Of a stretch of 28,621 nt of DNA, positions 1-7,659 are shown one piece after another (positions within the stretch are counted from its first letter, which is position 1; each line of letters begins with the position of its first letter). This DNA is from Myxococcota bacterium (GTDB taxonomy: Bacteria > Myxococcota_C > UBA6777), in NCBI GenBank assembly GCA_023150835.1, contig JAKLKB010000089.1, positions 1 through 28,621 on the forward strand, written 5' to 3'. Below the pieces are notes generated by a model that saw nothing but the letters and a program-made list of their open reading frames with translations, ran no database searches and was not told where the DNA came from. A program made the translations under genes and the position numbers.

Positions 1-150
1 TTCACGGACGGAACTCGTAGAAACTGTTTGCTTTGAAAAAAGCAGCCGTCAAAGCGAACAGTCCGGAGCAGAAACCTCGTTACGCAGGGAAAAAAGAGTC
101 GTGTTGTCAGCGAAACGAATCGATTGAGTTGGTCCAAGTGTCACAGGGGG

Positions 151-194
151 CTGCCCCTACATTTTGCGATCACGCAACGGGCGGATCTCGTATA
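151..194 (+). repeat. Left arm of an inverted, dispersed REP-like repeat
   Basis: This 44-nt stretch matches, at about 35 of 44 positions, the reverse complement of 1005-1048. Conserved blocks include CTGCCCCTAC, CGATCACGC, GCGGAT and TCGTAT. The outer edge can form a short hairpin (AGGGG 145-149 with CCCCT 154-158). The two arms lie about 0.8 kb apart in opposite orientation and bracket the small membrane gene and the hairpin-rich gap. The open reading frames across both arms give similar peptide strings (APTFCDHA and APTFYDHA). That reflects the repeated DNA and not a gene. It may belong to a REP or MITE-like family; other genomic copies cannot be seen here. Confidence 0.6.
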
Positions 195-225
195 AGTCCT
201 ATACAAAAAGACAAGGCGATGGTGA

Positions 226-651
226 TCAACGCCCAGTCTCTCGCATGTAGGTGTCCAAGACCCGCTCTGCGACCGCTCCGAAGAGCGTGAGCATCGGCGC
301 GTCAGGAGCGTGCATCCGAAGGCGCAAGCGCTTGGTGAACCAGTAGGTATCGCAGATCGCTTCTTGGATCTCGCCCCAAGGGATCAAAAGAGGCGGATGG
401 TTGATCCGAAACAAGAAAAAGACGTGAAGAAATAGCCCTTGTTCTCCCCAACCGATCACCAAGACGCCGTTGTATCGGGAGAATCCGCCGATGATGCCGC
501 TTTGAAAAGAGCGGACGTGACCGTGAAAACTGCCGCGCAAAGCATAACGCCGCGCAAGCCGAGACCAGCCAAGCAAGGCGATCAGCCAAACGGTGAACAC
601 CCAAACCAAGGGAAACAGAAGGATGGGGACGAACAGCAAGAGATTTTCCAT
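226..651 (-). CDS. Small membrane protein of unknown function
   Basis: This 141-residue protein is not assigned to a named family. Residues 3-28 form a strongly hydrophobic segment, probably one long or two short membrane passes. A mixed hydrophobic and aromatic stretch follows, with FLFRINHPPLLIPW at about residues 80-93. The C-terminus is polar. The HPPLLIPW-type motif looks like a conserved element of small hypothetical bacterial membrane proteins, but this is from memory and was not searched. The ATG start is preceded by GCGAGG at suitable spacing. The gene stands alone on the minus strand between two inverted repeat arms. No function is proposed. Confidence 0.7.
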   Translation of the reverse strand: MENLLLFVPILLFPLVWVFTVWLIALLGWSRLARRYALRGSFHGHVRSFQSGIIGGFSRYNGVLVIGWGEQGLFLHVFFLFRINHPPLLIPWGEIQEAICDTYWFTKRLRLRMHAPDAPMLTLFGAVAERVLDTYMRETGR

Positions 652-774
652 CGCGAACCTCGCTTTATTTTGCGATAGGTGAGAGAGAAGCCCAGCGCGC
701 TTGTGACAACACGGTCATTCCGAGAAAAGTGAGCAAGCGCAACTGAGAAAGTAGCACGCAAAGAATAACTGTGC

Positions 775-802
775 TTGACACGAACGGAAAGTGCGTTGTA
801 CA
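775..802 (+). promoter_or_regulatory. Candidate sigma-70-type promoter for a small RNA
   Basis: A perfect TTGACA -35 box lies at 775-780. After 16 nt comes TGTACA (797-802), a weak -10. A start near 809 would place the four downstream hairpins within one short transcript. The -35 is convincing and the -10 is poor. Confidence 0.35.
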
Positions 803-808
803 GAAACT

Positions 809-980
809 GAATAGCGGCGCGTTGGGTGTTGTTGCATCCACCCCGCCATCAAACGCAGAGATGTGGAGAGGCGCAGCGAAACGCTGCTCACCAAGGAGGA
901 GGGAAAACCCTTGGTGAAAACAACGGGGAGCCTACGGAAAAGGGGTCTAACGAGCGATACGTTAGACCCCTTTTCCCTTT
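809..980 (+). ncRNA. Candidate structured small RNA with four hairpins, the last terminator-like
   Basis: Four hairpins follow the TTGACA box. (1) GGCG 816-819 pairs with CGCC 844-847, and GGGTG 824-828 with CACCC 839-843, with a 4-nt bulge. (2) GCAGCG 873-878 pairs with CGCTGC 882-887 across an AAA loop. (3) CACCAAGG 889-896 pairs with CCTTGGTG 909-916; its loop exposes AGGAGG. (4) A perfect 15-bp stem joins 938-952 and 960-974, has a 7-nt loop and ends in TTTT, followed by CCCTTTT. No match to tmRNA, 6S, SRP RNA, RNase P or a riboswitch I know was recognised. An AGGAGG or GGA loop could suggest a CsrA-type decoy or a Shine-Dalgarno mimic; this is speculation. The ends are estimated. Confidence 0.4.
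938..974. terminator. Perfect 15-bp hairpin, terminator-like in both directions
   Basis: A938-G952 pairs fully with C960-T974 around a 7-nt loop. The stem is A4/G4 at one end and C4/T4 at the other, so each strand ends the hairpin in four T residues. It could end the candidate plus-strand RNA. On the minus strand it could end the acyltransferase transcript, whose stop codon lies about 160 nt upstream. Confidence 0.6.
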
Positions 981-1004
981 TGGATCGAGTCGAAGCCGTT
1001 GCGT

Positions 1005-1048
1005 GATACGAAATCCGCAGAGAGCGTGATCGTAAAACGTAGGGGCAG
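1005..1048 (-). repeat. Right arm of the inverted REP-like repeat
   Basis: This is the inverted partner of 151-194, with about 35 of 44 positions identical after reverse complementing. Its outer side runs into two small hairpins (1043-1064 and 1065-1092), so this arm looks more complete than the left one. Whether the arms are two independent insertions or the ends of one unit cannot be decided from the window. Confidence 0.6.
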
Positions 1049-1135
1049 ACAGGTGTGGCTGCCCAAGGATAGGGCGTCTGGGCGCTATCCTTCGATCATA
1101 GATCACACGGATATCGTATTACGCGACGTGCGCGA

Positions 1136-2653
1136 TCAGGTGGTTGGAGAGGTGGAGTCCGATGAGGCGGAAGTTTCCGCACGAAAAGGATGGCGGATCA
1201 CCCATTCTTTGGAGGGGATCGAGGAGAGCGCGGTGCGCAACAAGCGTTGCAAGATCGGGCCTTTTGCACGCAGATAAAAAGCCATCGCTTCGGGTTCTGC
1301 ACCGACACAGCTTTTGATCTCCGTTGCGGTGCGGCCCATATCGATCCCACGACAGCCCAACGCAAAGGCGATCTCCACAAAGTCGTACAGCAGGTTTTGA
1401 TAGAGGCAGTGAGGGGCATTGGCTTCGTAATCCATCCCGACCCAGTTGGCCTCAAAGATCTCTCCGCAACGATACCCTGCCAAAAAGCCCACAGGACGGC
1501 CTTCAACTTCGTACAGTTGCACGATCAGATCCTCGCCAAGAGCGGCTTTAAGACGAAGCAGCATCGCAGCGTGTGGGCGCACCATACAAAATTCGGCACG
1601 GGAGAGGACTTGTTCAAAAAGGCCCTGTATCGCGGGTTGATTGTCACGCAAAGCGGCAAGAGAAAGTTCTCGCCGTTGGAGCGCGGCTCCTTTTTTGCGT
1701 GCAGCACGCAAGCGTTGACGGTACTTTGAGGCCATCGCCTCTTGGTAATCGGCAAAAGAACGCCAAGCAGGGTCAAAAGAAAAAGCCATCACGGGTTCAG
1801 CGCGGCCAGCGATCATGCCGAGATCTTCGAGGGTATGGGCGTCATGGCGCATGGCGGAGGGAAGGTCTTTGATCCCAGACCACAAGACAGGGCGTCCGTC
1901 GCGTGCGCATTCTTGGGCGATGGTTTCTTGTACTTGCGCGATCTCTCGCAACAAGCGTTCTGTACTCCAGCGCGAATCCGCGTGGAAACCAAAATCACCG
2001 CTGCTTAGGGCGTTTCCACAAAGCAACAACCGGACGATCGATGCGCCGTCGCTCTGGCGACGTTCTATGCCCACCATTCCGCCCAAAGAGCTTTGCAGCC
2101 AAGCTGGGATCTGCGAAGTCACCGCATCCATCGGGATCTCAAGCAACTGAAATGCAGCAACAGCACGCATCTCGCCCTCATCTTCCCACCACACATAACG
2201 CCATCCCACCAAACCATCGGGGGGATCTTGTTCGAGGGCTTGCAAAAAAGCCGTTCGCAAGGGCATCTTGCGCAAAGGAACCAGACGATCCCAAGCCTCT
2301 TTTGGCACTTCGTGGATACGCGAAACAAGATGCACACCCCGCTCACGAAGCACTACACGAGCATCGCGACGAAGGCGCGACAGCGGACAAAAACACGACC
2401 GTTGCTTGTCGGAAGAAGCCTCTTGAAAAGGCAGGGAAGTAAGCTGTTTTCGGCCAAAGGAGCGCCAAACACGCTGCATCCCACCCAACAGCGAAACCCC
2501 CAACAACAGATGCCCGCCCAAACAAAACCCCATCGACACAGAAGGACACCCCAGAACCGAAGAAAGCATCACCACCGCCACCCCCAACAAAGCGATGACC
2601 ACAAAGCGCAAAGATATCAGGGAAAACAAGCCTGTTTGCTGTGTACCTTGCAT
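1136..2653 (-). CDS. Membrane-anchored GNAT/FemAB-like acyltransferase
   Basis: This 505-residue protein has two N-terminal hydrophobic segments (about residues 13-35 and 41-60). A long cytoplasmic part follows, resembling the FemAB/BioF2 group of GNAT-fold acyltransferases. Typical traits are a basic helix in YRQRLRAARKKG and, later, a GFLAGYRCG strand, an NLLYDFVEIAFALG helix and GIDMGRT near the C-terminus. The family transfers acyl or aminoacyl groups to envelope components or small molecules; the substrate here is unknown. I chose the ATG at 2653 because AAGGAG sits 10 nt before it. An upstream ATG would add 27 residues without such a site. It lies 246 nt downstream of the FkbM gene on the same strand, so co-transcription is possible. 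Family assignment is moderately sure; substrate is not. Confidence 0.7.
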   Translation of the reverse strand: MQGTQQTGLFSLISLRFVVIALLGVAVVMLSSVLGCPSVSMGFCLGGHLLLGVSLLGGMQRVWRSFGRKQLTSLPFQEASSDKQRSCFCPLSRLRRDARVVLRERGVHLVSRIHEVPKEAWDRLVPLRKMPLRTAFLQALEQDPPDGLVGWRYVWWEDEGEMRAVAAFQLLEIPMDAVTSQIPAWLQSSLGGMVGIERRQSDGASIVRLLLCGNALSSGDFGFHADSRWSTERLLREIAQVQETIAQECARDGRPVLWSGIKDLPSAMRHDAHTLEDLGMIAGRAEPVMAFSFDPAWRSFADYQEAMASKYRQRLRAARKKGAALQRRELSLAALRDNQPAIQGLFEQVLSRAEFCMVRPHAAMLLRLKAALGEDLIVQLYEVEGRPVGFLAGYRCGEIFEANWVGMDYEANAPHCLYQNLLYDFVEIAFALGCRGIDMGRTATEIKSCVGAEPEAMAFYLRAKGPILQRLLRTALSSIPSKEWVIRHPFRAETSASSDSTSPTT

Positions 2654-2899
2654 CGCAGCGCGACTCCTTTTCGGATCACAAAAACCACCCACAAAAGCAA
2701 CGAAACAGGGAGAGGATGCGCATCCCCCAAACAAAACGCAAACACCGAACGCGGCCTCACTTACAAACGGAAGGTGGCGGCCAGAAATTCTTCAGCCAGA
2801 GAACAAGGCGCTCCGTTCGGGGATTGTAGAGAAACTCCTGCGACGTGTTGCGCTTGTTGCAGCAACAGAGGGTTTTTGGGTGATCGGCTTTTCCCCTCT

Positions 2900-3766
2900 C
2901 TAAGGCTCACCCCACCACGATATGCAAGGAAAAGCGCCTTCCAATCGGGGGGGAAAAAGGACGTAATTGTTTTCGCGAAACGTTTCGAGTTCTGGGTGCC
3001 AGCCCTTGTAAACCTCGATCCCCTTGGGCGTCAATTTGCCGAGACGCAAACCAAACGGTCGACTCCATTCAAATACATCCTTCAAAAAATGCCGTGCGTA
3101 GATCCATCGGTGGTTGTACTCGAACTGGATCAGATCGATCCTATCCCGTCGCAACATCTCTTGGCAGCCTTGCAAGACATCAAAGTCGTGGCCTTCGGTG
3201 TCGATTTTTAAAAGATGGATCCGCTCGATCGATTCTTTTTGGCAGTACCGATCGAGCGTTGTCGTCTGGATGGACACAACTTCATGATCGAGAAGATCCG
3301 AACGTTTGGCATTTTCTTCGTACAAGCTGTTGATTCCGACGTTTTCACCAAGGGAAAAAAACTCGCGGGTGCCTTCTTGAGAAGACAACGCCAGATGATT
3401 CGCTTTGACGGACTGCTGTACATCGCAAGCGGCGAGTTTTTTTTGCAAGCTGAGGTAGGTTCCAAGAAAAGGCTCAAAAGCGTGGATGAGCATAGGAATT
3501 CTTGCCTTCTTTGCACGTTCCGCAAAGGAACAAGACCACTCACCGACGTTGGCCCCCACATCAAAAACACACAGGGCGTCTTGCTTGTTGCGATGCAAAG
3601 AGAGGACGTATTCTTGTAAAGCATATTCTCCGTTGGAACGCGGATCGTTGTTCAGATCCAGACGGCCTTGATTTGAAAGGAAACGGCCAAGGCGAACAAG
3701 ATTTTTCCGACCGATCGAAGACCAAAGCGCCCGAGACAAGATTTCTTTGCCTAATTCACGAAACAT
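2900..3766 (-). CDS. FkbM-family SAM-dependent methyltransferase
   Basis: This 288-residue protein has the FkbM methyltransferase signature. The SAM-binding motif VFDVGANVGEW lies at about residues 67-77, HAFEP at about 95-99, LLKIDTEGHDFDVLQG at about 185-200, and an IQFEYN strand follows. Members O-methylate sugars, lipids or secondary metabolites; the acceptor cannot be read from the sequence. Start choice: AAAGGG lies about 8-9 nt before the ATG. The start is only 15 nt beyond the T-run of the nuo terminator, so the gene depends on read-through or on a promoter overlapping the terminator. Its downstream neighbour is an acyltransferase, which suggests a pair that decorates a polymer or lipid. 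That link is inference. Confidence 0.85.
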   Translation of the reverse strand: MFRELGKEILSRALWSSIGRKNLVRLGRFLSNQGRLDLNNDPRSNGEYALQEYVLSLHRNKQDALCVFDVGANVGEWSCSFAERAKKARIPMLIHAFEPFLGTYLSLQKKLAACDVQQSVKANHLALSSQEGTREFFSLGENVGINSLYEENAKRSDLLDHEVVSIQTTTLDRYCQKESIERIHLLKIDTEGHDFDVLQGCQEMLRRDRIDLIQFEYNHRWIYARHFLKDVFEWSRPFGLRLGKLTPKGIEVYKGWHPELETFRENNYVLFPPRLEGAFPCISWWGEP

Positions 3767-3781
3767 TCAAGCTACCCTTTC

Positions 3782-3833
3782 AAAAAAGCCGAAGACCGCG
3801 TGCTCGATCAACAAAAAAGCACACGATCTCGGC
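3782..3833 (-). terminator. Intrinsic terminator of the nuo operon
   Basis: On the minus strand, 3833-3819 (GCCGAGATCGTGTGC) pairs imperfectly with 3803-3788 (GCACGCGGTCTTCGGC). Six pairs form at the base and seven at the top, around a small internal mismatch. The stem is followed directly by TTTTTT (3787-3782). It lies 23 nt past the nuoN stop, which fits the end of the complex I operon. Confidence 0.7.
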
Positions 3834-3855
3834 AAAAGCTCGTTCGGGTCAAAAA

Positions 3856-5922
3856 TTAGCGAGGAGAAGGCGAAACAGGCAAAGGCCGAGAAGTTGGGAC
3901 AACCGCTCTGGTGGTGGGCGCGTTTGGCCGATTTGAGGGTAAAACAACAGGGAGCGCGGGCATCGAAGAAGGTAGCCTCTCCCGAGCCGTAGGAAGAGGG
4001 CGGGGTGCAGGCAGCGGGCGGAGAGCAGGCAGAGAAGCAGGTGCAACAGCCCGAACAACGGGGGGAACAAGAGGGCGTGGTTGAGGGCGCGCAGGAACAG
4101 AAGGCTCGATACGACGGACAGGTTCGGTACGACGCAGCGGTTCGGTACGACGCAGCGGTTCGGTACGACGGACAGGTTCGGTACGACGCAGCGGTTCGGT
4201 ACGACGGACAGGTTCGGTACGACGCAGCGGTTCGGTACGACGCAGCGGTTCGGTACGGGGCGTTGGAAGAGGGTGAGCGCGAGGAAGAGGTCGGGGTGGG
4301 GTCAAAGTAGAGGGCGATGAAGTGCGAAGAGGAGGGATGCGACGGGCGATTTGTTCGCGTTGGAGGCGAAGTGCAGCGACGCTTTTTTTTGCGATGGGAT
4401 CGAGGTTTCCGCGTTGGGTGAACGCTGCGATCGAGTCAGGGAAGATCCCGACGAGCAAGATCAACGCGGCAAGCGAGATGGAGAGGCGCTGTTCGTAGGG
4501 ATAGGGGGCAGGTTCGGCGTTGGTGGCAGCGTCTGGGGGAGAAGGGAGCATATACATGGTGTAGATCACACGAGTGTAGTAATACACCGAGACGAGCGAA
4601 GTGATCACACCAAGAACAGCAAGGACGATGGCTCCTGACTTGATGGCGGCAGAGAAGACAAACCATTTGCCCAAAAAGCCCGCAGTCGGGGGGATACCCG
4701 CCAAAGACAGCAAGAACAAAGACAACACAGCCGAAGAGACAGGGTAGCGCGAAGCAAGGCCAGCAAAATCATCGATGGATAGGGCGGATGAGTTGCGGTG
4801 TTCAAAGATCAGCAACACCGTAAAGGCCCCAAGCGTCGTGAGCATATAAACAAAGAGATAAAAACGCAGCGAAGACATCGCCAGCGTGAGTTCATCGCGG
4901 GCGACAAGAGCCATCAACATATATCCGGCATGTGCGATGCTTGAGTAGGCAAGAAGGCGCTTGAGATCGCGTTGCGCGATGGCAGCGAGATTCCCCCAAA
5001 TCATCGTAGCTGCCGAAAGGATCAACAACACCATTGCGAGCCAATTTTTGCCGCCGAGATCCAGCGACACGACAAATACACGCGCAAAGACCGCAAATGC
5101 GGCTGCTTTCACAGCGATCGCCATCATCATCGTGATCGGGGTAGGCGCGCCGTCGTAGGCATCGGGAGCCCACATATGGAAAGGAACAGCAGCGACCTTA
5201 AAGGCAAAGCCCGCCAACAAGAAGGTCGCACCGAGCATGAAATAACCCGAGGGTGCTCGCGCCGTTCCAAAGACGGTGTCCGCAGCCAGTTGTCCGATCA
5301 GATCGAAGTGCATCGTCCCTGTAGCGCCGTAGAGAAAAGCGATGCCAAACAAAAAGATCGCAGATCCCGTTGCGCCGATGAGAAAATACTTGATGGCAGC
5401 TTCGATCGAACGTTTTTCAGGCGCAAGAAACCCCACAAGAACGTAGGTGGTGAGCGACATGGTTTCGAGGGCAAGGTACATCATCAACAAGTCCCGCGCA
5501 GCGACCAGCGCCATCATGCCGACCGTTGCGAACAAGACCAACGCAAAGAACTCACCCACAGGGCGTTGGTGGATCGTCAGAAAGCGGATCGACAACAAAC
5601 AAGTCGCCGCAGCGATCACCAGAAACAACAGATGAAAAAAACGGGTAAAGGCATCGACTTCAACGTACGAGATCGCTTGTTTGGCAGCGTACGCAGGATC
5701 GACCTCTGGAAAGCGATGAAAGCCGATCGCCCAGAGCAAAAAAGCCGCGACACCCAAGCCCACAAAAGTGATGAAGATCTGGATATCTCGCTCCACACGG
5801 AACGAAACAAACAAGATCAACAGGATCGCGGTGACAATCAAAGCCAAAGCAGGAGCGAGCGCTCCAAAAGAAGCCAGCGTGATTTTCGGCGTAATGGCCG
5901 CCCAGATCGCGGTATCGAACAT
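3856..5922 (-). CDS. nuoN: NADH-quinone oxidoreductase subunit N with an Arg/Pro-rich repeat tail
   Basis: NuoN is one of the three antiporter-like proton-pumping subunits in the membrane arm of complex I. The core, about residues 1-526, has the usual multi-pass pattern. The conserved acidic residue of TM5 is E153 in LALETMSL, and a Lys-rich discontinuous-helix region follows (FKVAAVPFHMWAPDAY). Total length is 688 residues, well above the usual 450-500. The excess is a tail of about 162 residues, largely Pro, Arg, Leu and Ser/Thr, with eight copies of an RTEP(L/V)R hexapeptide at about residues 556-606. From the family's 14-TM topology the tail would be periplasmic (inference). GGAG lies 10 nt before the ATG. 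It is last in the operon, 48 nt after nuoM and just before a terminator. Confidence 0.95.
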   Translation of the reverse strand: MFDTAIWAAITPKITLASFGALAPALALIVTAILLILFVSFRVERDIQIFITFVGLGVAAFLLWAIGFHRFPEVDPAYAAKQAISYVEVDAFTRFFHLLFLVIAAATCLLSIRFLTIHQRPVGEFFALVLFATVGMMALVAARDLLMMYLALETMSLTTYVLVGFLAPEKRSIEAAIKYFLIGATGSAIFLFGIAFLYGATGTMHFDLIGQLAADTVFGTARAPSGYFMLGATFLLAGFAFKVAAVPFHMWAPDAYDGAPTPITMMMAIAVKAAAFAVFARVFVVSLDLGGKNWLAMVLLILSAATMIWGNLAAIAQRDLKRLLAYSSIAHAGYMLMALVARDELTLAMSSLRFYLFVYMLTTLGAFTVLLIFEHRNSSALSIDDFAGLASRYPVSSAVLSLFLLSLAGIPPTAGFLGKWFVFSAAIKSGAIVLAVLGVITSLVSVYYYTRVIYTMYMLPSPPDAATNAEPAPYPYEQRLSISLAALILLVGIFPDSIAAFTQRGNLDPIAKKSVAALRLQREQIARRIPPLRTSSPSTLTPPRPLPRAHPLPTPRTEPLRRTEPLRRTEPVRRTEPLRRTEPVRRTEPLRRTEPLRRTEPVRRIEPSVPARPQPRPLVPPVVRAVAPASLPALRPLPAPRPLPTARERLPSSMPALPVVLPSNRPNAPTTRAVVPTSRPLPVSPSPR
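4105..4257. repeat. 18-bp tandem repeat inside the nuoN tail
   Basis: Seven exact-length 18-bp units run from 4123 to 4248, flanked by degenerate partial units. Two versions alternate irregularly: TTCGGTACGACGCAGCGG, five copies, and TTCGGTACGACGGACAGG, two copies. Read on the minus strand they encode PLRRTE and PVRRTE. The near-identity of units indicates recent slippage expansion within the coding frame. Confidence 0.95.
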
Positions 5923-5970
5923 ATCTAAGGCACTCCAAAGGCAAGGGGGGATGGAGCCGATCGGCGTTGC

Positions 5971-7623
5971 TTATCGGTCTGCCTTCGCGGTCTTTTGGGA
6001 TGGCATCGAAGCATCAAGAACGCGACGCACTCCGACAGCAGGGACAGGGGTCGCGATGCGTTTGGAACGAGGCGTAGCTTCGGCAACGACGGAACGAGGT
6101 GTCGCGCCCGCAACGACGCGATGTTGAACGCGCTGCATGTGTTGCAAGAAGGCTTGCACCGACGCATCGGTCTTTTGCATGACGGTGCGCGGCGCTACGC
6201 CGATCCAGATCATCAAGACCGTCACAGCGAGCATCACACCGATCTCTCGCTTATTCAGATCGGCGATCTCTTGGTTTTCGGGGCGTTCGATTGGGCCGAA
6301 CATCACGCGGCGAAACATCCAAAGCATATACACAGCGCCCAAGATGATCCCCACCCCCGCAACGATGGCGTAAGTTTTGGCGTAGATCTTGTTGACCGAA
6401 AAAGTCCCGATCAAGATCAAAAACTCACCGACAAACCCATTGAGTCCGGGCAGACCAATCGAAGAGAGCGTCGCGATCATAAAAAAGATCGTAAAGATCG
6501 GAACGACCGAGGCGATCCCGCCATAATCGGCGATCATACGGGTGTGACGGCGTTCGTACAACATACCCACGAGCAAAAACAAGGCTCCCGTACTCAGGCC
6601 GTGGTTGACCATCTGAAGCAGACTGCCCTGTAGTCCGGGAGTATTGAGCGAAAGCAAGCCCAACATCACAAAACCAAGGTGGCTCACCGAAGAGTAGGCC
6701 ACCAGTTTTTTGATATCGGGCTGAACCATCGCCACAAGCGCCCCATACAGGATGCCGATCACCGACAAGACCATCAGAGGCTGCGTAAACTGCATCAACG
6801 CTTGCGGAAACAACGGCATCGCAAAACGCAATAGCCCGTAAGTTCCCATCTTGAGCAAGACCCCCGCAAGGATCACCGAACCAGCGGTGGGTGCTTCAAC
6901 GTGCGCATCGGGTAGCCACGTATGGAACGGAAACAACGGGACTTTGATCAAAAAGGCCAAACCAAAACACAAAAACAACCAGAACTGTTCGGTTTGTGTA
7001 AAGGTCGCTGTTTCGTAAAGTTTGAGCAGATCGTAGGTTCCGTGTTGGATGCCGATATACAAGATCGCCACCAACATCAAAAGGCTCCCAAACATCGTAT
7101 AAAGCAGGAGTTTCACGGCTGCGTAGATCCGACGTTTGCCTCCCCAGATCCCGATCAAAAAATACATCGGGATCAACATCAGTTCCCAAAAGACGTAAAA
7201 CAAAAACAAGTCAAGCGCCAGAAAAGCCCCAAGCATGCCCGTTTGCAACACCAAGAGCGCAAAGCAAAATCCTTTGACGCGTTCTTGGATCGAGGACCAC
7301 GACGAAAGCAAGGTCAGGGGACCGAGAAAGGTCGTCAGCATGACAAGCAAAAGGCTCAAGCCATCGACCCCAAGGTAGTATTGGACTCCCAAAGAGGCGA
7401 TCCAGTCGACTTGGACGAGGAAAAGCATCCCGCTTTGTACGCTTGGGAGCTTGGCGGGGGGGATGTATCCAAACCACAAAAACAGCGAGAGAACGAAGTT
7501 GGCGCTCAAAAACAGCAGCGTGAGGACACGCAGCGCTTGCTTTTGTTCTTCACGCATCCACAACACGATCAAAGCCCCAAGCAGCGGCAAGAACGTGATC
7601 GTCGTCAGCAAAAGTCCCTTCAT
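5971..7623 (-). CDS. nuoM: NADH-quinone oxidoreductase subunit M
   Basis: This is an antiporter-like proton-pumping subunit of the complex I membrane arm. It is 550 residues long with about 14 membrane segments. Hallmarks are GVDGLSLLLVML in the first third, the FWELMLIPMYFLIG helix with its conserved Glu, FLIKVPLFPFHTWLPDAHVEAPTAGS, and YSSVSHLGFVMLG. I chose the ATG at 7623: GGAG ends 9 nt before it, whereas the in-frame GTG and ATG 15 and 9 nt upstream overlap that site. After the last membrane segment a tail of about 50 residues follows, with VVAGATPRS and VVAEATPRS in tandem; E. coli NuoM lacks it. nuoM sits 36 nt after nuoL and 48 nt before nuoN. Confidence 0.96.
   Translation of the reverse strand: MKGLLLTTITFLPLLGALIVLWMREEQKQALRVLTLLFLSANFVLSLFLWFGYIPPAKLPSVQSGMLFLVQVDWIASLGVQYYLGVDGLSLLLVMLTTFLGPLTLLSSWSSIQERVKGFCFALLVLQTGMLGAFLALDLFLFYVFWELMLIPMYFLIGIWGGKRRIYAAVKLLLYTMFGSLLMLVAILYIGIQHGTYDLLKLYETATFTQTEQFWLFLCFGLAFLIKVPLFPFHTWLPDAHVEAPTAGSVILAGVLLKMGTYGLLRFAMPLFPQALMQFTQPLMVLSVIGILYGALVAMVQPDIKKLVAYSSVSHLGFVMLGLLSLNTPGLQGSLLQMVNHGLSTGALFLLVGMLYERRHTRMIADYGGIASVVPIFTIFFMIATLSSIGLPGLNGFVGEFLILIGTFSVNKIYAKTYAIVAGVGIILGAVYMLWMFRRVMFGPIERPENQEIADLNKREIGVMLAVTVLMIWIGVAPRTVMQKTDASVQAFLQHMQRVQHRVVAGATPRSVVAEATPRSKRIATPVPAVGVRRVLDASMPSQKTAKADR
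6064..6117. repeat. Two tandem 27-bp units in the nuoM tail
   Basis: Units 6064-6090 and 6091-6117 both begin GGAACGAGG and end GCAACGAC. On the minus strand they encode VVAEATPRS and VVAGATPRS. They are more diverged than the nuoN repeats, so the duplication is older or less constrained. Confidence 0.85.
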
Positions 7624-7659
7624 CGAAAGCATCTCCACATCGAAGGTACGTTGGGGCGC

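Larger units (their letters stand above)
652..1135. other. Gene-free interval rich in hairpins
   Basis: No convincing coding region was found in this 484-nt gap between the stop of the acyltransferase gene and the start of the small membrane gene. From left to right it holds a plus-strand TTGACA box (775-780), four hairpins (816-847, 873-887, 889-916, 938-974), the right repeat arm (1005-1048), and two further hairpins. These two are GGGCAG 1043-1048 with CTGCCC 1059-1064, and AAGGATAG 1065-1072 with CTATCCTT 1085-1092. Short reading frames across it follow the repeats and lack ribosome binding sites. Confidence 0.7.

Noticed and set aside
33-290. Short plus-strand frame at the window start
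   Set aside because: It runs through the REP-like arm, overlaps the membrane gene and has no recognisable features. The similar minus frame at 888-1106 arises from the other arm.
809-980. Identification as 6S, SRP, tmRNA or a known riboswitch
   Set aside because: None of the diagnostic sequences (for example the SRP GGAAG-type tetraloop region or tmRNA ends) was found, so it is left as an unassigned RNA candidate.
2093-3211. Plus-strand frame of 372 codons
   Set aside because: It crosses two convincing minus-strand genes and their gap, and its sequence is Lys/Arg/His/Gln-rich without any family motif.
4123-4248. Short direct repeats resembling a CRISPR array
   Set aside because: Units are 18 bp, contiguous without spacers and in frame within a gene.
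4005-4310. Plus-strand repeat protein (RYDAAV/RYDGQV units)
   Set aside because: It is the antisense reading of the nuoN tail repeat, without a start signal; the minus frame continues a definite NuoN.
4972-5928. Plus-strand frame of 318 codons opposite nuoN
   Set aside because: Antisense shadow, highly charged, without a ribosome site.
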